Source: an uncultured Bacteroidota bacterium
GTDB lineage: Bacteria; Bacteroidota; Bacteroidia; Chitinophagales; Chitinophagaceae
Direction of reading: 5' to 3'
Length of the DNA stretch: 35,547 nucleotides
NCBI GenBank assembly: GCA_903903635.1
Contig: CAIUZK010000272.1
Location: 1 to 35,547 of the forward strand
The notes beneath the pieces were generated by a model. That model saw only the letters and a list, made by a program, of their open reading frames with translations. It made no database searches and was not told the origin of the DNA. The translations under genes and the position numbers were made by a program. The stretch's first letter is position 1; each line of letters begins with the position of its first letter. Shown here one piece after another: positions 1 through 8,840 of the stretch.

Positions 1-1
1 G

Positions 2-75
2 TGGGCCCACCAGGACTTGAACCTGGGACCACCTGATTATGAGTCAGGTGCTCTAACCAACTGAGCTATAGGCCC
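2..75 (-). tRNA. tRNA with CAU anticodon, probably tRNA-Ile2 (lysidine type)
   Basis: Read on the minus strand this folds as a complete cloverleaf: a 7-bp acceptor stem starting GGGCCTA, D arm with AGCTCAGTTGGTTAGAGC, anticodon stem CCTGA/TCAGG with loop CTCATAA, and a T arm with TTCAAGT. The discriminator is A at position 2. Anticodon CAU could be elongator Met, initiator Met or Ile2. Pairs C4-G69 and C5-G68 match known recognition features of the lysidine synthetase TilS and differ from E. coli elongator tRNA-Met, so Ile2 is favoured by inference. The CCA end, if encoded, lies at or beyond the window edge. Confidence 0.9.
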
Positions 76-105
76 TATAGACTGGTTAAAGTCTAAATTG
101 GAGTG

Positions 106-113
106 CAAATGTA
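106..113 (-). promoter_or_regulatory. -7 promoter box for the tRNA
   Basis: The plus strand reads CAAATGTA, which is TACATTTG on the minus strand and fits the Bacteroidota -7 consensus TAnnTTTG. It lies about 30 nt upstream of the tRNA 5' end. No clear -33 TTG is seen. Confidence 0.45.
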
Positions 114-212
114 CAGGTTTTTTAGAAAAAAGGAAATGTTATTTTATAAAAAACATAAACAGGTTTGGCTGGCAATTTGCACTTTTGCATATCAGCAGAT
201 TTTCACATTATC

Positions 213-842
213 ATGATTAAAGGCATCAGGCACATCATTTTCGACTTAGGAGGGGTATTGATCAATATTGACTACCAGCTTACGGAAAAGGCATTTATAG
301 AGGCAGGGATCAGTGATTTCCCCGGGTTATATTCTCAGTTGAAACAGTCTGATCTGTTTGACAATTGGGAAATGGGCAAAATAAGCAGGGAAGAATTTCT
401 TGCCGCTATGAAGCAGGCATCAGCTACCAATATTTCGGAGCAACAGATACTGACCGCATGGAATGCCATGTTGCTTGATTTTCCGGTGCGCAGACTGCAG
501 ATTCTGCAACAATTAAGACTTTATCATGATCTGTTTCTGCTGAGCAATACCAACGAAATACATGAGGAAACCTTCAACAACATACTGATGGAATCGCATG
601 GCATACCCAACATCGGGGTGTTTTTCGACAGGGTTTACCTCTCGCACCGGGTCGGTTTACGTAAGCCAATGTTAGAAATATTTGAGCGGGTATTGGAGGA
701 AAACAATCTGAAACCCGAGCATACGCTTTTTATTGATGACAGTCCGCAGCATATAGAGGGGGCAAAACGGGCAGGTATTCAGACTATTTATCTGGAAAAA
801 GGAATGACTATTGAGAAGGATGTGTTTAAGGCTTTGAGGTAA
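213..842 (+). CDS. HAD-superfamily phosphatase, subfamily IA (YihX-like)
   Basis: A 209-residue haloacid-dehalogenase-like hydrolase, probably a small-molecule phosphatase; the substrate cannot be told from sequence. All four HAD motifs are visible: motif I FDLGGVLIN near the N terminus with the nucleophile Asp, motif II as SNTN, the motif III Lys in GLRKPM, and motif IV as FIDDSPQHIEGA. The residue two after the nucleophile is Gly instead of the usual Asp, as in the YihX (glucose-1-phosphatase-like) branch. An in-frame ATG exists at 165, but family members begin right before motif I, so the ATG at 213 (MIKGIRHIIF) is chosen. No Shine-Dalgarno is visible. It converges on the DUF4834 gene with an 18-nt gap. 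Confidence 0.85.
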   Translation: MIKGIRHIIFDLGGVLINIDYQLTEKAFIEAGISDFPGLYSQLKQSDLFDNWEMGKISREEFLAAMKQASATNISEQQILTAWNAMLLDFPVRRLQILQQLRLYHDLFLLSNTNEIHEETFNNILMESHGIPNIGVFFDRVYLSHRVGLRKPMLEIFERVLEENNLKPEHTLFIDDSPQHIEGAKRAGIQTIYLEKGMTIEKDVFKALR

Positions 843-860
843 TAGCTGAAACAGGTAATA

Positions 861-1079
861 CTACCTTACCTCCTCATAATCAATATAATCGCCTTCTTTT
901 CTCACTTTGGGCCGGGCGGTGTTCTGTTCGTTTACTTTGCGGTCCATTTCCTTCATCTGTTCCTGCATTTTGCGCATCTGTTCGTTGGCCATGGAGGTGA
1001 TGCGAAAAACAGGCAGAATAAAGCGAATTACCACCCGTAACAAAATACCAATTGCCAGAACAAGAATGATAAATTTCAT
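861..1079 (-). CDS. DUF4834-family small membrane protein
   Basis: A 72-residue protein with one N-terminal hydrophobic helix (MKFIILVLAIGILLRVVIRFIL), then a charged, Met/Gln/Glu-rich probable coiled coil, and the C-terminal signature GDYIDYEEVR. The helix, charged middle and G(E/D)YIDxEE ending are typical of DUF4834 proteins of Bacteroidota, which have no known function. An upstream in-frame ATG at 1091 is rejected because the -7 box at 1089-1096 puts the transcript start after it. The ATG at 1079 is therefore used, which leaves almost no 5' leader. Confidence 0.75.
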   Translation of the reverse strand: MKFIILVLAIGILLRVVIRFILPVFRITSMANEQMRKMQEQMKEMDRKVNEQNTARPKVRKEGDYIDYEEVR

Positions 1080-1088
1080 ATGAACCTG

Positions 1089-1096
1089 CAAAGTTA
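1089..1096 (-). promoter_or_regulatory. -7 promoter box of the DUF4834 gene
   Basis: Plus strand CAAAGTTA, read on the minus strand as TAACTTTG, matches TAnnTTTG. Only nine nt separate it from the ATG at 1079, so the mRNA would be nearly leaderless. No good -33 element is visible. Confidence 0.5.
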
Positions 1097-1157
1097 GAGA
1101 AAGTTGTATTAACTACCGTTAATGAAAATATAATTGTATATATTTCTTTACAGGTGA

Positions 1158-1186
1158 TTGTAAAAAAGGAAATTGTTGTATATTTG
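1158..1186 (+). promoter_or_regulatory. Promoter of the rimP-nusA-infB operon
   Basis: TTG at 1158-1160 and TATATTTG at 1179-1186 are separated by 18 nt, an excellent fit to the Bacteroidota TTG-N17-23-TAnnTTTG promoter. Transcription should begin near 1191, giving a leader of about 50 nt that carries the hairpin at 1207-1228. Confidence 0.75.
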
Positions 1187-1206
1187 CATTGGATTCAAAG
1201 CAAAAA

Positions 1207-1238
1207 GAGGGGACATGGTTGTCCCCTCGCTGTTTTTT
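1207..1238 (+). terminator. Terminator-like hairpin in the rimP leader (possible attenuator)
   Basis: GAGGGGACA (1207-1215) pairs perfectly with TGTCCCCTC (1220-1228) around a TGGT loop, and a run of T follows at 1233-1238. The rimP ATG comes only four nt after the T run. This looks like an intrinsic terminator placed between promoter and first gene. It may act as an attenuator controlled by NusA or RimP, or the stem may affect ribosome access. Structure is seen; function is inferred. Confidence 0.7.
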
Positions 1239-1242
1239 AATT

Positions 1243-1701
1243 ATGGCCGAAATCATTGAAAAAGTCTATACACTGCTCGAACCATTGCTTGATGGTACGG
1301 ATATTTTTGTTGTAAGTATCAAGGTGAAACCGGTAAATAACATCAAGGTTTATCTTGATGCCGATAGCGGTTTTTCTATTGATAAATGCACCTCGGTAAA
1401 TCGCAGATTATATGCTGTAATTGAGGCTGAGCAATTGTTTCCGGGTGGTGATTTTTCGCTCGAGGTATCCAGCCCTGGGGTAGACGAACCCTTGCTGCAG
1501 TTGCGCCAGTATAAAAAGAATATAGGCCGTAAGGTAACCGTAACCGACAATGAGGGTATAGAAAAAACGGGTATTCTGAAAGACGTAACAGAAGAAGAAA
1601 TAACCCTGGAGATAAAGCCTGCGAAACAAAAAGATTCATTAATAATAGCACAAATACCATTTACAATTATTAAAAAAACAGTAGTACAAATCATTTTTTA
1701 A
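1243..1701 (+). CDS. rimP: Ribosome maturation factor RimP
   Basis: A 152-residue cytoplasmic protein needed for maturation of the 30S subunit. It has the RimP two-domain plan: an N-terminal alpha/beta domain (MAEIIEKVYTLLEPLL onward) with the signature FSLEVSSPGVDEPL in the middle, then an SH3-like barrel (KKNIGRKVTVTDNEG onward). Size and position directly before nusA are canonical. An in-frame ATG at 1189 would start in the promoter/hairpin leader, so the ATG at 1243 is used. It is the first gene of the rimP-nusA-infB operon; nusA follows after 41 nt that contain a small 6-bp stem (1709-1726). Confidence 0.92.
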   Translation: MAEIIEKVYTLLEPLLDGTDIFVVSIKVKPVNNIKVYLDADSGFSIDKCTSVNRRLYAVIEAEQLFPGGDFSLEVSSPGVDEPLLQLRQYKKNIGRKVTVTDNEGIEKTGILKDVTEEEITLEIKPAKQKDSLIIAQIPFTIIKKTVVQIIF

Positions 1702-1742
1702 TTAAGATTTTCCGCTGAGCCGGAAAGTGAAAAAGAGAGCAT

Positions 1743-2987
1743 ATGCCAAGTATCAACCTCATTGACTCCTTTCAGGAGTTTAAAGATGCCGAAAACATTG
1801 ACCGGCCTACCCTGATGAGGGTATTAGAAGACGTTTTCAAAACTTTACTGCGCAAAAAGTATGTTACCGACGAAAACTTTGACGTTATCGTTAATGACCA
1901 GACCGGTGACCTTGAAATTTTTCGCAGGCGGCAGATCGTGGAAGACGATATGATTGAAGATGAAAACATTCAGATACCGTATTCTGAGGCTATAAAAATA
2001 GAGCCTGATTACAGTGTAGGTGAGGAAGTATATGAGGAAGTAGATGTTCGCAACTTTGGTCGCAGAGCTATTTTGGCTGCCAAACAAACACTGGCTGCCC
2101 GTATCGGTGACCTGAAGAAAAACAATCTGCTGAAAAAATATGCTGACAGGATAGGAGATATCATTGGTGGAGAAGTATACCAGATATGGAAGAAGGAAAT
2201 ACTGCTGCTTGATGACGAGGGCAACGAACTGATCATGCCTAAGTCTGAACAGATTCCGACCGACTTTTTCAAGAAGGGAGAAACTGTAAGGGCTGTTGTG
2301 AAGAAAGTGGAGATGCGTAATAACTCACCTATTATCATTTTGAGCCGTACCCATCCGTCATTCCTTGAGAAACTTCTTGAAATTGAAGTTCCGGAGATCA
2401 TGGACGGACTTATTGTTATTAAGAAAATAGTACGTGAACCAGGTGAGCGCGCCAAGGTAGCTGTAGAAAGCTATGACGACCGTATAGACCCGGTTGGCGC
2501 ATGTGTGGGTATGAAGGGTAGCCGTATTCATGGTATTGTGCGTGAACTGAGAAATGAGAATATAGATATCATTAATTATACCAGCAATGTTCAGTTACTG
2601 CTTCAGCGGTCGCTTACACCTGCCCGTATAAATAAAATGGAATTGAATAACGATGATCATAGCGCTGATGTATACCTTGATCCCGATCAGGTATCACTGG
2701 CTATTGGTAAAAAAGGTGTGAATATCAAGCTGGCACAGGAACTAACAGGTTACAGCATAGATGTGTACCGCGATGTGAAGGAAGAAGTAGACTACGATAT
2801 CGACCTTGACGAATTTGCAGATGAAATTGAGCCCTGGGTTATTGACGAATTCAAACGTATAGGTTGCGACACCGCCCTCAGCGTACTTAATTTGTCGGCC
2901 GAAGAGCTGGTTCGTCGTACAGATCTGGAGGAAGAAACGGTGAATGATGTGCGCAAAATCCTTGAAGCAGAATTTAGTAATGAATAG
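1743..2987 (+). CDS. nusA: Transcription termination/antitermination factor NusA
   Basis: A 414-residue RNA-polymerase-associated factor that modulates pausing, intrinsic termination and antitermination. The N-terminal domain occupies about residues 1-120, followed by an S1 domain (about 130-200) and two KH domains. The GMKGSRIHG loop near residue 253 marks KH1 and IGKKGVN near residue 321 marks KH2. The acidic tail after residue 350 keeps a short helical segment with VLNLSAEELVRRTDLEEETVNDV. It lacks the long repeats at the E. coli C terminus, as usual for this phylum. It sits between rimP and infB as in most bacteria. As a terminator-binding factor it is the natural candidate regulator of the hairpin in its own operon leader. 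Confidence 0.97.
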   Translation: MPSINLIDSFQEFKDAENIDRPTLMRVLEDVFKTLLRKKYVTDENFDVIVNDQTGDLEIFRRRQIVEDDMIEDENIQIPYSEAIKIEPDYSVGEEVYEEVDVRNFGRRAILAAKQTLAARIGDLKKNNLLKKYADRIGDIIGGEVYQIWKKEILLLDDEGNELIMPKSEQIPTDFFKKGETVRAVVKKVEMRNNSPIIILSRTHPSFLEKLLEIEVPEIMDGLIVIKKIVREPGERAKVAVESYDDRIDPVGACVGMKGSRIHGIVRELRNENIDIINYTSNVQLLLQRSLTPARINKMELNNDDHSADVYLDPDQVSLAIGKKGVNIKLAQELTGYSIDVYRDVKEEVDYDIDLDEFADEIEPWVIDEFKRIGCDTALSVLNLSAEELVRRTDLEEETVNDVRKILEAEFSNE

Positions 2988-3049
2988 TGGATATGTAGTA
3001 TGAATATAATAACTGACGGAAGTATGCAGTATTGATGATTATGAAGGGG

Positions 3050-3110
3050 CCATTTTAAGCTAAAATGGTGTAGGTTTGTATATTAAGGCTAAGGCCAAAG
3101 CGACTTTGGC
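3050..3110 (+). other. Two hairpins between nusA and infB
   Basis: CCATTTTA/TAAAATGG (3050-3057 and 3061-3068, loop AGC) and GCCAAAG/CTTTGGC (3094-3100 and 3104-3110, loop CGA) are perfect stems in the 149-nt gap. Neither is followed by a real T run. TAGGTTTG at 3071-3078 between them fits a -7 box, but without a -33 TTG at proper spacing. They may be processing sites or an internal promoter region for infB. Confidence 0.5.
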
Positions 3111-3136
3111 AAAAATTTTCAGAAGGAAAAAGTAGA

Positions 3137-6100
3137 ATGACACCAACAACACCAACAACAAAGACACCCAGGTTACTGGAGGCTGCCAAAGAGTTCAACA
3201 TCGGTAGGGATACGCTTGTAACGTTTCTTACTGATAAAGGCTTTGAAATATCCAGTAATCCAAGCACCAAGCTGACTGAGAAAATGTATAATGCCCTGCA
3301 GGTTGAGTTTGCACAGGATAAACTGGCAAAACGCAGGAGCGATGAGATCGCATTGCCCAAGGGTTCTTTGCTGGATGGCCTTAGAAAATCGAAAGACACT
3401 CATGATCCGGTTAAAAAGGATGAGATAACTCAGGCATCAGCCGATTTGAAACCCAAGCCTAAAGAGCCTGAAAAACCCAAAGTACCTGAAGTAAAAGAAG
3501 ATATAGTTAAGAAAGTTGCGGCTGTAGTACCTGTTGCTGAAGTCGCTAAGGCTGCTGCACCTGTTACTCTTGTCACTCCTGTTACAACTGTTAAACCAGA
3601 GACACCGGCACCTGAAGCAACAGTAGCTCCGGCTCCGCCAAAAGAGCCTGAAGCACCCAAGCCTGAAGTTATCGCTAAGGAAGAACCAAAAGTTGCAACT
3701 GAAGCGAAATCAGCGCCTGTTACTGAAACGCAGCCGGAACCAGCCGATGTGCCTGAACACCTTGATATGAAGGCGCCTAAGATTGAGGGGCCAAATATTC
3801 TGGGTAAGATTAACCTTGATGATATGAACCTTGCTTCGCGCCCGAAAAAAGGTGCAGCGAAGAAAAAGGAATTACCCAAGAAAGATGCACCAGCCAGAGA
3901 GTTTAAACCCGATGGAAGTGTTGCACCTAAACCCACTGCGGCCCCAAAGCCCAAACCAGTGGAACCGGCAGTAAATGAAGTTATCAGACCTCAGGAAGTT
4001 ATTCATGCAGATAAAGATATTCAAGACGATGATGCACCCGGCAAGCCGGAGCATATTGAAATGAAAGCCCCGAAACTGGAAGGCCCGAAGATTATTGGCA
4101 GAATAGAATTGCCGGTATCATCACCATCTGGTAGTAATAACAGGCAAGACAACAGGCCTGACAGCAGGGAAAAACGCAAACGCAAACGCATACCGGTTGA
4201 AAAGAAACCGGAAACTCATAAACCAGGTGAAGGCAACCGTAGCGCCACACCGGGTCAGGGTGTAGGGCAGGGACCTAACAATCGTGGCCCAAGACCAGAT
4301 TTCAACAGGGAACGTCGTCCGTCAGGACCTCAGACTACTCCAGGGCATCCGGGAGCAGGGCAGAGAGGTGGCGGAGGAGACCGTGGCAATTTCAGACCAG
4401 GTGGAGACCGTGGCGGAGATCGTCGTGGCGCACCGCGCAATGCACTTCCGGTTACTGCCCAGCAACAGGAAATTGATACAAAAGCAATTCAGGATAAAAT
4501 ACGCGAGACACAGGCCAAGCTTACCGGGTCTACCCGCAGCAAAAACCTTAAAGCCAAATACCGCCGTAACAAGCGTGATGAAATGGCCGATAAACGTGCA
4601 GCCGCTGAGAATGCCGAGCAAACAAATCTTATACAGGTTACCGAGTTCATATCTGTAAGTGAACTTGCAAGCCTGCTTAATGTAAGTTTTGCCGATGTTA
4701 TCAGTAAATGTATGAGCCTGGGTATAATGGTATCCATCAATCAGCGTCTTGATGCTGAGGTGATAGAACTGGTAGCCAGCGAATTCAGTTATGATGTTGA
4801 GTTCATCAACCTTGAGCAGGAAGCTGAAGAGGTGGTTGAAGATATAGATGATGAGGCTGATCTGCAGCCTAGAGCGCCGATTGTTACCATCATGGGTCAC
4901 GTTGACCATGGTAAAACCTCGCTGCTTGACTATGTGCGTAGTGCAAATGTGGTGGCAGGTGAGGCCGGTGGTATCACTCAGCACATCGGGGCTTACCAGG
5001 TAACTACATCTACCGGTAAGAAAATTACATTCCTGGATACTCCGGGTCACGAAGCGTTTACCGCGATGCGTGCCCGTGGCGCCAAAGTAGCCGATGTAGC
5101 CGTGATAGTAATAGCCGCTGATGATGCTATAATGCCACAGACGAAAGAAGCTATATCGCATGCACAGGCCGCAAACCTGCCTATGATATTTGCGATAAAC
5201 AAAATAGATAAAGAGGGTGCAAATCCTGAAAAGATAAAAGAGCAACTGGCCAATATGAATATTCTGGTTGAAGACTGGGGTGGTAAATATCAGAGCCAGG
5301 AGATTAGTGCAAAGAAAGGTCTTAATGTAGATCTGTTGCTGGAGAAGATAGGCCTTGAAGCAGAATTGCTGGAACTGAAAGCCAATCCTGACCGTCTGGC
5401 AGCAGGTAGTGTTATTGAAGCCTCGCTTGATAAAGGACGTGGTTACCAAAGCACCATCCTTGTACAGAACGGAACGCTTAAGCAGGGCGATATGATTGCA
5501 TGCGGACAGCATTACGGAAAAATAAAAGCCATGTTTAATGAGCGTGGTCAACGTGTTACGAGTGCAGGCCCATCGGCACCGGTACAGGTACTTGGGCTCA
5601 ATGGCGCTCCACAGGCTGGTGAGAAATTCAGGGTATTTGAGGATGAAGATGAAGCAAAAGATCTCGCCAATCACCGTGCGCAAATCATGCGTGAGCAAGG
5701 TATACGTGCCCGCAAGCACATAACGCTTGATGAAATTGGTCGTCGTCTGGCTCTGGGTAACTTTAAGGAGCTGGGTGTTATCATCAAGGGTGACTTCGAT
5801 GGTTCGGTAGAAGCATTGAGCGATTCATTGCAGAAACTGTCGACTGAAGAGGTAGCCATCAATGTAGTACATAAGGGAGTTGGTCAGATCACAGAAAGCG
5901 ATGTATTGCTGGCGACAGCATCCGATGCAATTATAATAGGATTCCAGGTGCGTCCATCATTGCAGGCAGGAAGGCTTGCCACTCAGGAAAATATTGAGAT
6001 CCGCACTTACTCAATCATCTACGATGCTATTGAAGAAATTAAGAGCGCAATGGAAGGTCTCCTCGAACCAAAGGTGGAGAAGAGGACAGTGTGCAATATA

Positions 6101-6376
6101 GAAGTACGCGAAGTTTTCAAGATAAGCGGAGTAGGTACTATTGCAGGTTGTTATGTGCTTGATGGTAAGATGACCCGTCAAACCAAGCTCAACCTTATTC
6201 GTGATGGTATTGTGGTATACAATGGCGAACTGGCATCCCTCAAGCGTTTCAAAGACGATGTGAAAGAAGTTAACTTCGGCTATGAGTGTGGTCTTTCTAT
6301 CAAAAACTACTCTGATATCCGTACAGGCGATATCATAGAAGGTTATGAAGAAGTTGAAGTGAAAAGAACATTGTAA
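3137..6376 (+). CDS. infB: Translation initiation factor IF-2
   Basis: A 1079-residue GTPase that delivers initiator tRNA to the 30S subunit. The first IF2_N helix bundle is at about residues 8-58 ([19 protein letters not shown]). A long Pro/Ala/Lys-rich region follows, then a Gly/Arg-rich stretch with [20 protein letters not shown] at about 415-435, and a second IF2_N domain at about 498-560. The G domain starts near 580 with GHVDHGKT (587-594), DTPGHEAF (about 634) and NKID (about 690). The beta-barrel and C-terminal domains complete the protein. It is longer than E. coli IF-2 (890) because of the linker, as usual in this phylum. AGAAGGAA at 3121-3128 is one of the few Shine-Dalgarno-like sites in the window. 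The gene closes the operon. Confidence 0.97.
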   Translation: MTPTTPTTKTPRLLEAAKEFNIGRDTLVTFLTDKGFEISSNPSTKLTEKMYNALQVEFAQDKLAKRRSDEIALPKGSLLDGLRKSKDTHDPVKKDEITQASADLKPKPKEPEKPKVPEVKEDIVKKVAAVVPVAEVAKAAAPVTLVTPVTTVKPETPAPEATVAPAPPKEPEAPKPEVIAKEEPKVATEAKSAPVTETQPEPADVPEHLDMKAPKIEGPNILGKINLDDMNLASRPKKGAAKKKELPKKDAPAREFKPDGSVAPKPTAAPKPKPVEPAVNEVIRPQEVIHADKDIQDDDAPGKPEHIEMKAPKLEGPKIIGRIELPVSSPSGSNNRQDNRPDSREKRKRKRIPVEKKPETHKPGEGNRSATPGQGVGQGPNNRGPRPDFNRERRPSGPQTTPGHPGAGQRGGGGDRGNFRPGGDRGGDRRGAPRNALPVTAQQQEIDTKAIQDKIRETQAKLTGSTRSKNLKAKYRRNKRDEMADKRAAAENAEQTNLIQVTEFISVSELASLLNVSFADVISKCMSLGIMVSINQRLDAEVIELVASEFSYDVEFINLEQEAEEVVEDIDDEADLQPRAPIVTIMGHVDHGKTSLLDYVRSANVVAGEAGGITQHIGAYQVTTSTGKKITFLDTPGHEAFTAMRARGAKVADVAVIVIAADDAIMPQTKEAISHAQAANLPMIFAINKIDKEGANPEKIKEQLANMNILVEDWGGKYQSQEISAKKGLNVDLLLEKIGLEAELLELKANPDRLAAGSVIEASLDKGRGYQSTILVQNGTLKQGDMIACGQHYGKIKAMFNERGQRVTSAGPSAPVQVLGLNGAPQAGEKFRVFEDEDEAKDLANHRAQIMREQGIRARKHITLDEIGRRLALGNFKELGVIIKGDFDGSVEALSDSLQKLSTEEVAINVVHKGVGQITESDVLLATASDAIIIGFQVRPSLQAGRLATQENIEIRTYSIIYDAIEEIKSAMEGLLEPKVEKRTVCNIEVREVFKISGVGTIAGCYVLDGKMTRQTKLNLIRDGIVVYNGELASLKRFKDDVKEVNFGYECGLSIKNYSDIRTGDIIEGYEEVEVKRTL

Positions 6377-6390
6377 TAATTCATTCAGAT

Positions 6391-6430
6391 AAAACAATAA
6401 AGCCCGCCGATTGGCGGGCTTTATTGTTTT
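6391..6430. terminator. Strong terminator after infB
   Basis: An 18-bp perfect inverted repeat (6391-6408 with 6413-6430, loop GATT) has a GC core AGCCCGCC/GGCGGGCT flanked by A-rich and T-rich arms. It can terminate transcription from either strand and ends the rimP-nusA-infB operon. Confidence 0.92.
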
Positions 6431-6447
6431 ATTTTATAAAGGAGCTA

Positions 6448-6483
6448 TTTTGGAAAGAATGTTCTGGTAAGAGATTAATTTTG
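6448..6483 (+). promoter_or_regulatory. Promoter of the SAM-hydroxide adenosyltransferase-like gene
   Basis: TTTTG at 6448-6452 and TAATTTTG at 6476-6483 are separated by 23 nt, the upper end of the usual spacing. The TTG start codon lies at 6513, giving a leader of about 25 nt. Confidence 0.6.
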
Positions 6484-6512
6484 TATTTCTATAGTCCATA
6501 AAATATAGCGCA

Positions 6513-7304
6513 TTGAATCGTACCATCATCACACTGTTATCAGATCTGGGCGCGGGTAATACTTCGGTATCTGCTGCCAGGGCTGCATTGATAGGTTGCG
6601 GATCGGAAGTTCAGCTAATAGATATGTCTCACAATGTGGCTCCTTTCGATTTAAGGCAGGCGGCCTATATTCTGCTGTCTGCCTGGCGGCATTTTCCTAA
6701 AGGTTCAGTGCATGTGGTTATGGTGGATGTGTTGGGCGGGCATATGCCAAGGATGTTGCTCATTGAAATGGAAGACCATTATTTTATAGTACCCGATAAC
6801 GGAATAATAACCCTGGCATTTGGTGAGGTATCTTTTGCCGCCCGGCTTTGTTATGAATTCAGCAGGTCGGTATTTTTCAGCGAGTGGGTGGATAAGGCGG
6901 CAACAGTTCTTAAATGCATATTGCAGGGGGATACTGATCAATATACTCATTTTAACAGCCATACCCAGCCCGTGCTAACCGAGCCCGTTGTACATCAGGA
7001 TAGTATTGAGTGTAGTATACTAAGTTTGGATCGGTATGAAAATGTGATACTTGATATTACAAGGGAGCAATTTAACAGGCTCATAAATTCAAGGCCATTC
7101 AGGATCCGGACAATGAAGCTTGGGGATATTACCACTATAAGTCAGAACTATAATGATGTGGATGAAGGGAAGGCGTTGTGCCGCTTCAATATCGCAGGTT
7201 ATCTTGAAATAGCTGTATACCATGGTAGGGCAGCCAGTATTTTAGGCATTAAATCGGATACCAGCGGTAAACTTAACTATAGGACAATCAAAATATTTGT
7301 TTAG
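6513..7304 (+). CDS. SAM hydroxide adenosyltransferase-like protein (DUF62 family), divergent
   Basis: A 263-residue protein related to enzymes that split S-adenosylmethionine with water into adenosine and methionine. Family landmarks: LLSDLG near residue 11 (Asp of the TDFG motif), the IDMSHNVAPFDLRQAAYIL block, FPKGSVHVVMVD, and IVPDNGIITLAFGE. The usual VDPGVG loop is replaced by VDVLGG, so activity may differ. The start must be TTG at 6513: a TAG stop lies in frame at 6492-6494, no ATG occurs between, and the first ATG would remove the N-terminal motif. The stop overlaps the stop of the convergent GT-C gene by four nt (TTAG). Confidence 0.8.
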   Translation: MNRTIITLLSDLGAGNTSVSAARAALIGCGSEVQLIDMSHNVAPFDLRQAAYILLSAWRHFPKGSVHVVMVDVLGGHMPRMLLIEMEDHYFIVPDNGIITLAFGEVSFAARLCYEFSRSVFFSEWVDKAATVLKCILQGDTDQYTHFNSHTQPVLTEPVVHQDSIECSILSLDRYENVILDITREQFNRLINSRPFRIRTMKLGDITTISQNYNDVDEGKALCRFNIAGYLEIAVYHGRAASILGIKSDTSGKLNYRTIKIFV

Positions 7305-8815
7305 CCTGCCGGACTGTACTGGTATATCGAGTAACCCTCAAATCGGACTATTAAGCGGAATTTATTTTTGTCGAACCATACAAACGGCAGCGAGTCGTGG
7401 CATATGTTGATATCGTCTCTTTTTTCATCGGTTACAATGTATTTTATCATTCCATTGTTCATGCCCGAAACAAAGGTGTTAAAATTATAAGTGGCAGTGT
7501 CGGCTAGATACACCATTGATGTAACATCTTTGGTGGGCATTATGGCATACTCAATAAACAGATTATCAAGGAACCGGCGTTCAGTAAAAAATATTTTTTC
7601 TCCGGGGTTGATTTTCAGTGTTTGTTTAAAATACCGGTACAATACCTGTTCGCTTTCATAATCCTTCCTATAGTCCTTTATTCCCTTTTCTATATAAACC
7701 GCAGTAAAAAAGCCCATGGTTTTTGAAGTAACGAGGATGAACAAAGCGATAAGAGCAAGACGCCTGAGCGGTAACATATACCCTGCAAGATTTATTTGCA
7801 ATTTCATCAAACCGGCATGCCTGAGAAAGAGGGGCAGCGATAGTAAAACAAAAACAAGGAACTCGGTAAAGTAATTATTACTACTTCCCTTTTTAAGTCC
7901 TGTAATTACTGCAAACAGCCATGAAAGCAAGGCGCCCATGGCCAGTATACGGAACAACTTGTCCCTGGTTTTAAAAATGGCTGCATAAACAATGAACCCT
8001 CCAACAATGTAAAACGGGATCAGATCAAGGAAATATCGGGAAGTGAATATCAGGTAAAGAAAGCTGAAGTCAAGACCATTTTTGAGGCCCAGCCATGCGT
8101 TAATATACATTGAGTGAAAGCTGCTATCCCGGATACACAATAAGGCGGTAATAGTTGCAATAGCTAAAGAAGCAATTAAATAAATTGCTGCCAGGATATA
8201 CTTTTTATCAATGATCAGCAGCCCGGAAGTAATTATACCTAAGCACAATAAGCCACTTTGTTTTACCATAAGGCAGAGGCCGGTGCACAAAGCTGCAGTT
8301 AACAGGTAAACTATACTATTCCTGGTTTGATACAAAAGGTAAGAACCAATAGTACAGGTAAAGAACAATAAGTGCATGCTATCGCCCCGTGTATAGTAAT
8401 GAGAGGTAAGGATCATCAATACGGGCAAAGAAAGCACTATTGATTGTTTCAGGCTAAAGTTCATTTGGGTCATACTGAAAATACATATGCCAACAGTAAG
8501 CAGGTTGCAGGTCAGGGCAAAAAATCTGCAGAGGACAAAAATGCTTTGCACGTCAAGACTGCCTATGCCGGAAAGTTTGGCTAATGCGGCAATTGTGTGG
8601 TAATATAACGGGGTGTACTGAATGACCGCAAATGTGTTGGTGCATGGATCCTGATACAGAAGCTGGCCAAGCAGAAGTCGTTGAATGCCATATACCACAT
8701 TAAGCTCTATACCCCCCAGGTTGTTGTTGTAATAATTGATCAGGACAATCCTTAGAAAAAGGGTTATCAGAAACAAGATAAAGATGTAAACAGGCAGGTA
8801 CTTTGGGAGTTTCAT
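7301..8815 (-). CDS. Multi-pass membrane glycosyltransferase of GT-C type
   Basis: A 504-residue integral membrane protein with about ten or more hydrophobic helices, starting MKLPKYLPVYIFILFLITLFLRIVL. After helix 1 the first periplasmic loop carries GGIELNVVYGIQRLLLGQLLYQDP and then QYTPLYYH. This arrangement recalls GT39/PMT-like transferases that use polyprenyl-phosphate sugars, although the usual acidic residues of that loop are weak here. The hydrophilic C-terminal ~110 residues are probably extracytoplasmic. Upstream in-frame codons reach a TTG at 8872 inside the preceding gene; the ATG at 8815 gives the natural start, 25 nt after the nuclease gene. Role is inferred: surface polysaccharide or protein glycosylation, which fits the GT2 gene nearby. 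Confidence 0.7.
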   Translation of the reverse strand: MKLPKYLPVYIFILFLITLFLRIVLINYYNNNLGGIELNVVYGIQRLLLGQLLYQDPCTNTFAVIQYTPLYYHTIAALAKLSGIGSLDVQSIFVLCRFFALTCNLLTVGICIFSMTQMNFSLKQSIVLSLPVLMILTSHYYTRGDSMHLLFFTCTIGSYLLYQTRNSIVYLLTAALCTGLCLMVKQSGLLCLGIITSGLLIIDKKYILAAIYLIASLAIATITALLCIRDSSFHSMYINAWLGLKNGLDFSFLYLIFTSRYFLDLIPFYIVGGFIVYAAIFKTRDKLFRILAMGALLSWLFAVITGLKKGSSNNYFTEFLVFVLLSLPLFLRHAGLMKLQINLAGYMLPLRRLALIALFILVTSKTMGFFTAVYIEKGIKDYRKDYESEQVLYRYFKQTLKINPGEKIFFTERRFLDNLFIEYAIMPTKDVTSMVYLADTATYNFNTFVSGMNNGMIKYIVTDEKRDDINICHDSLPFVWFDKNKFRLIVRFEGYSIYQYSPAG

Positions 8816-8840
8816 AAGGAACCGGATAATACCGCAGAAA

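Noticed and set aside
4322-5719. 465-codon antisense reading frame inside infB
   Set aside because: It is a shadow of the conserved infB frame; the peptide has no recognisable domain and infB motifs cover the same DNA.
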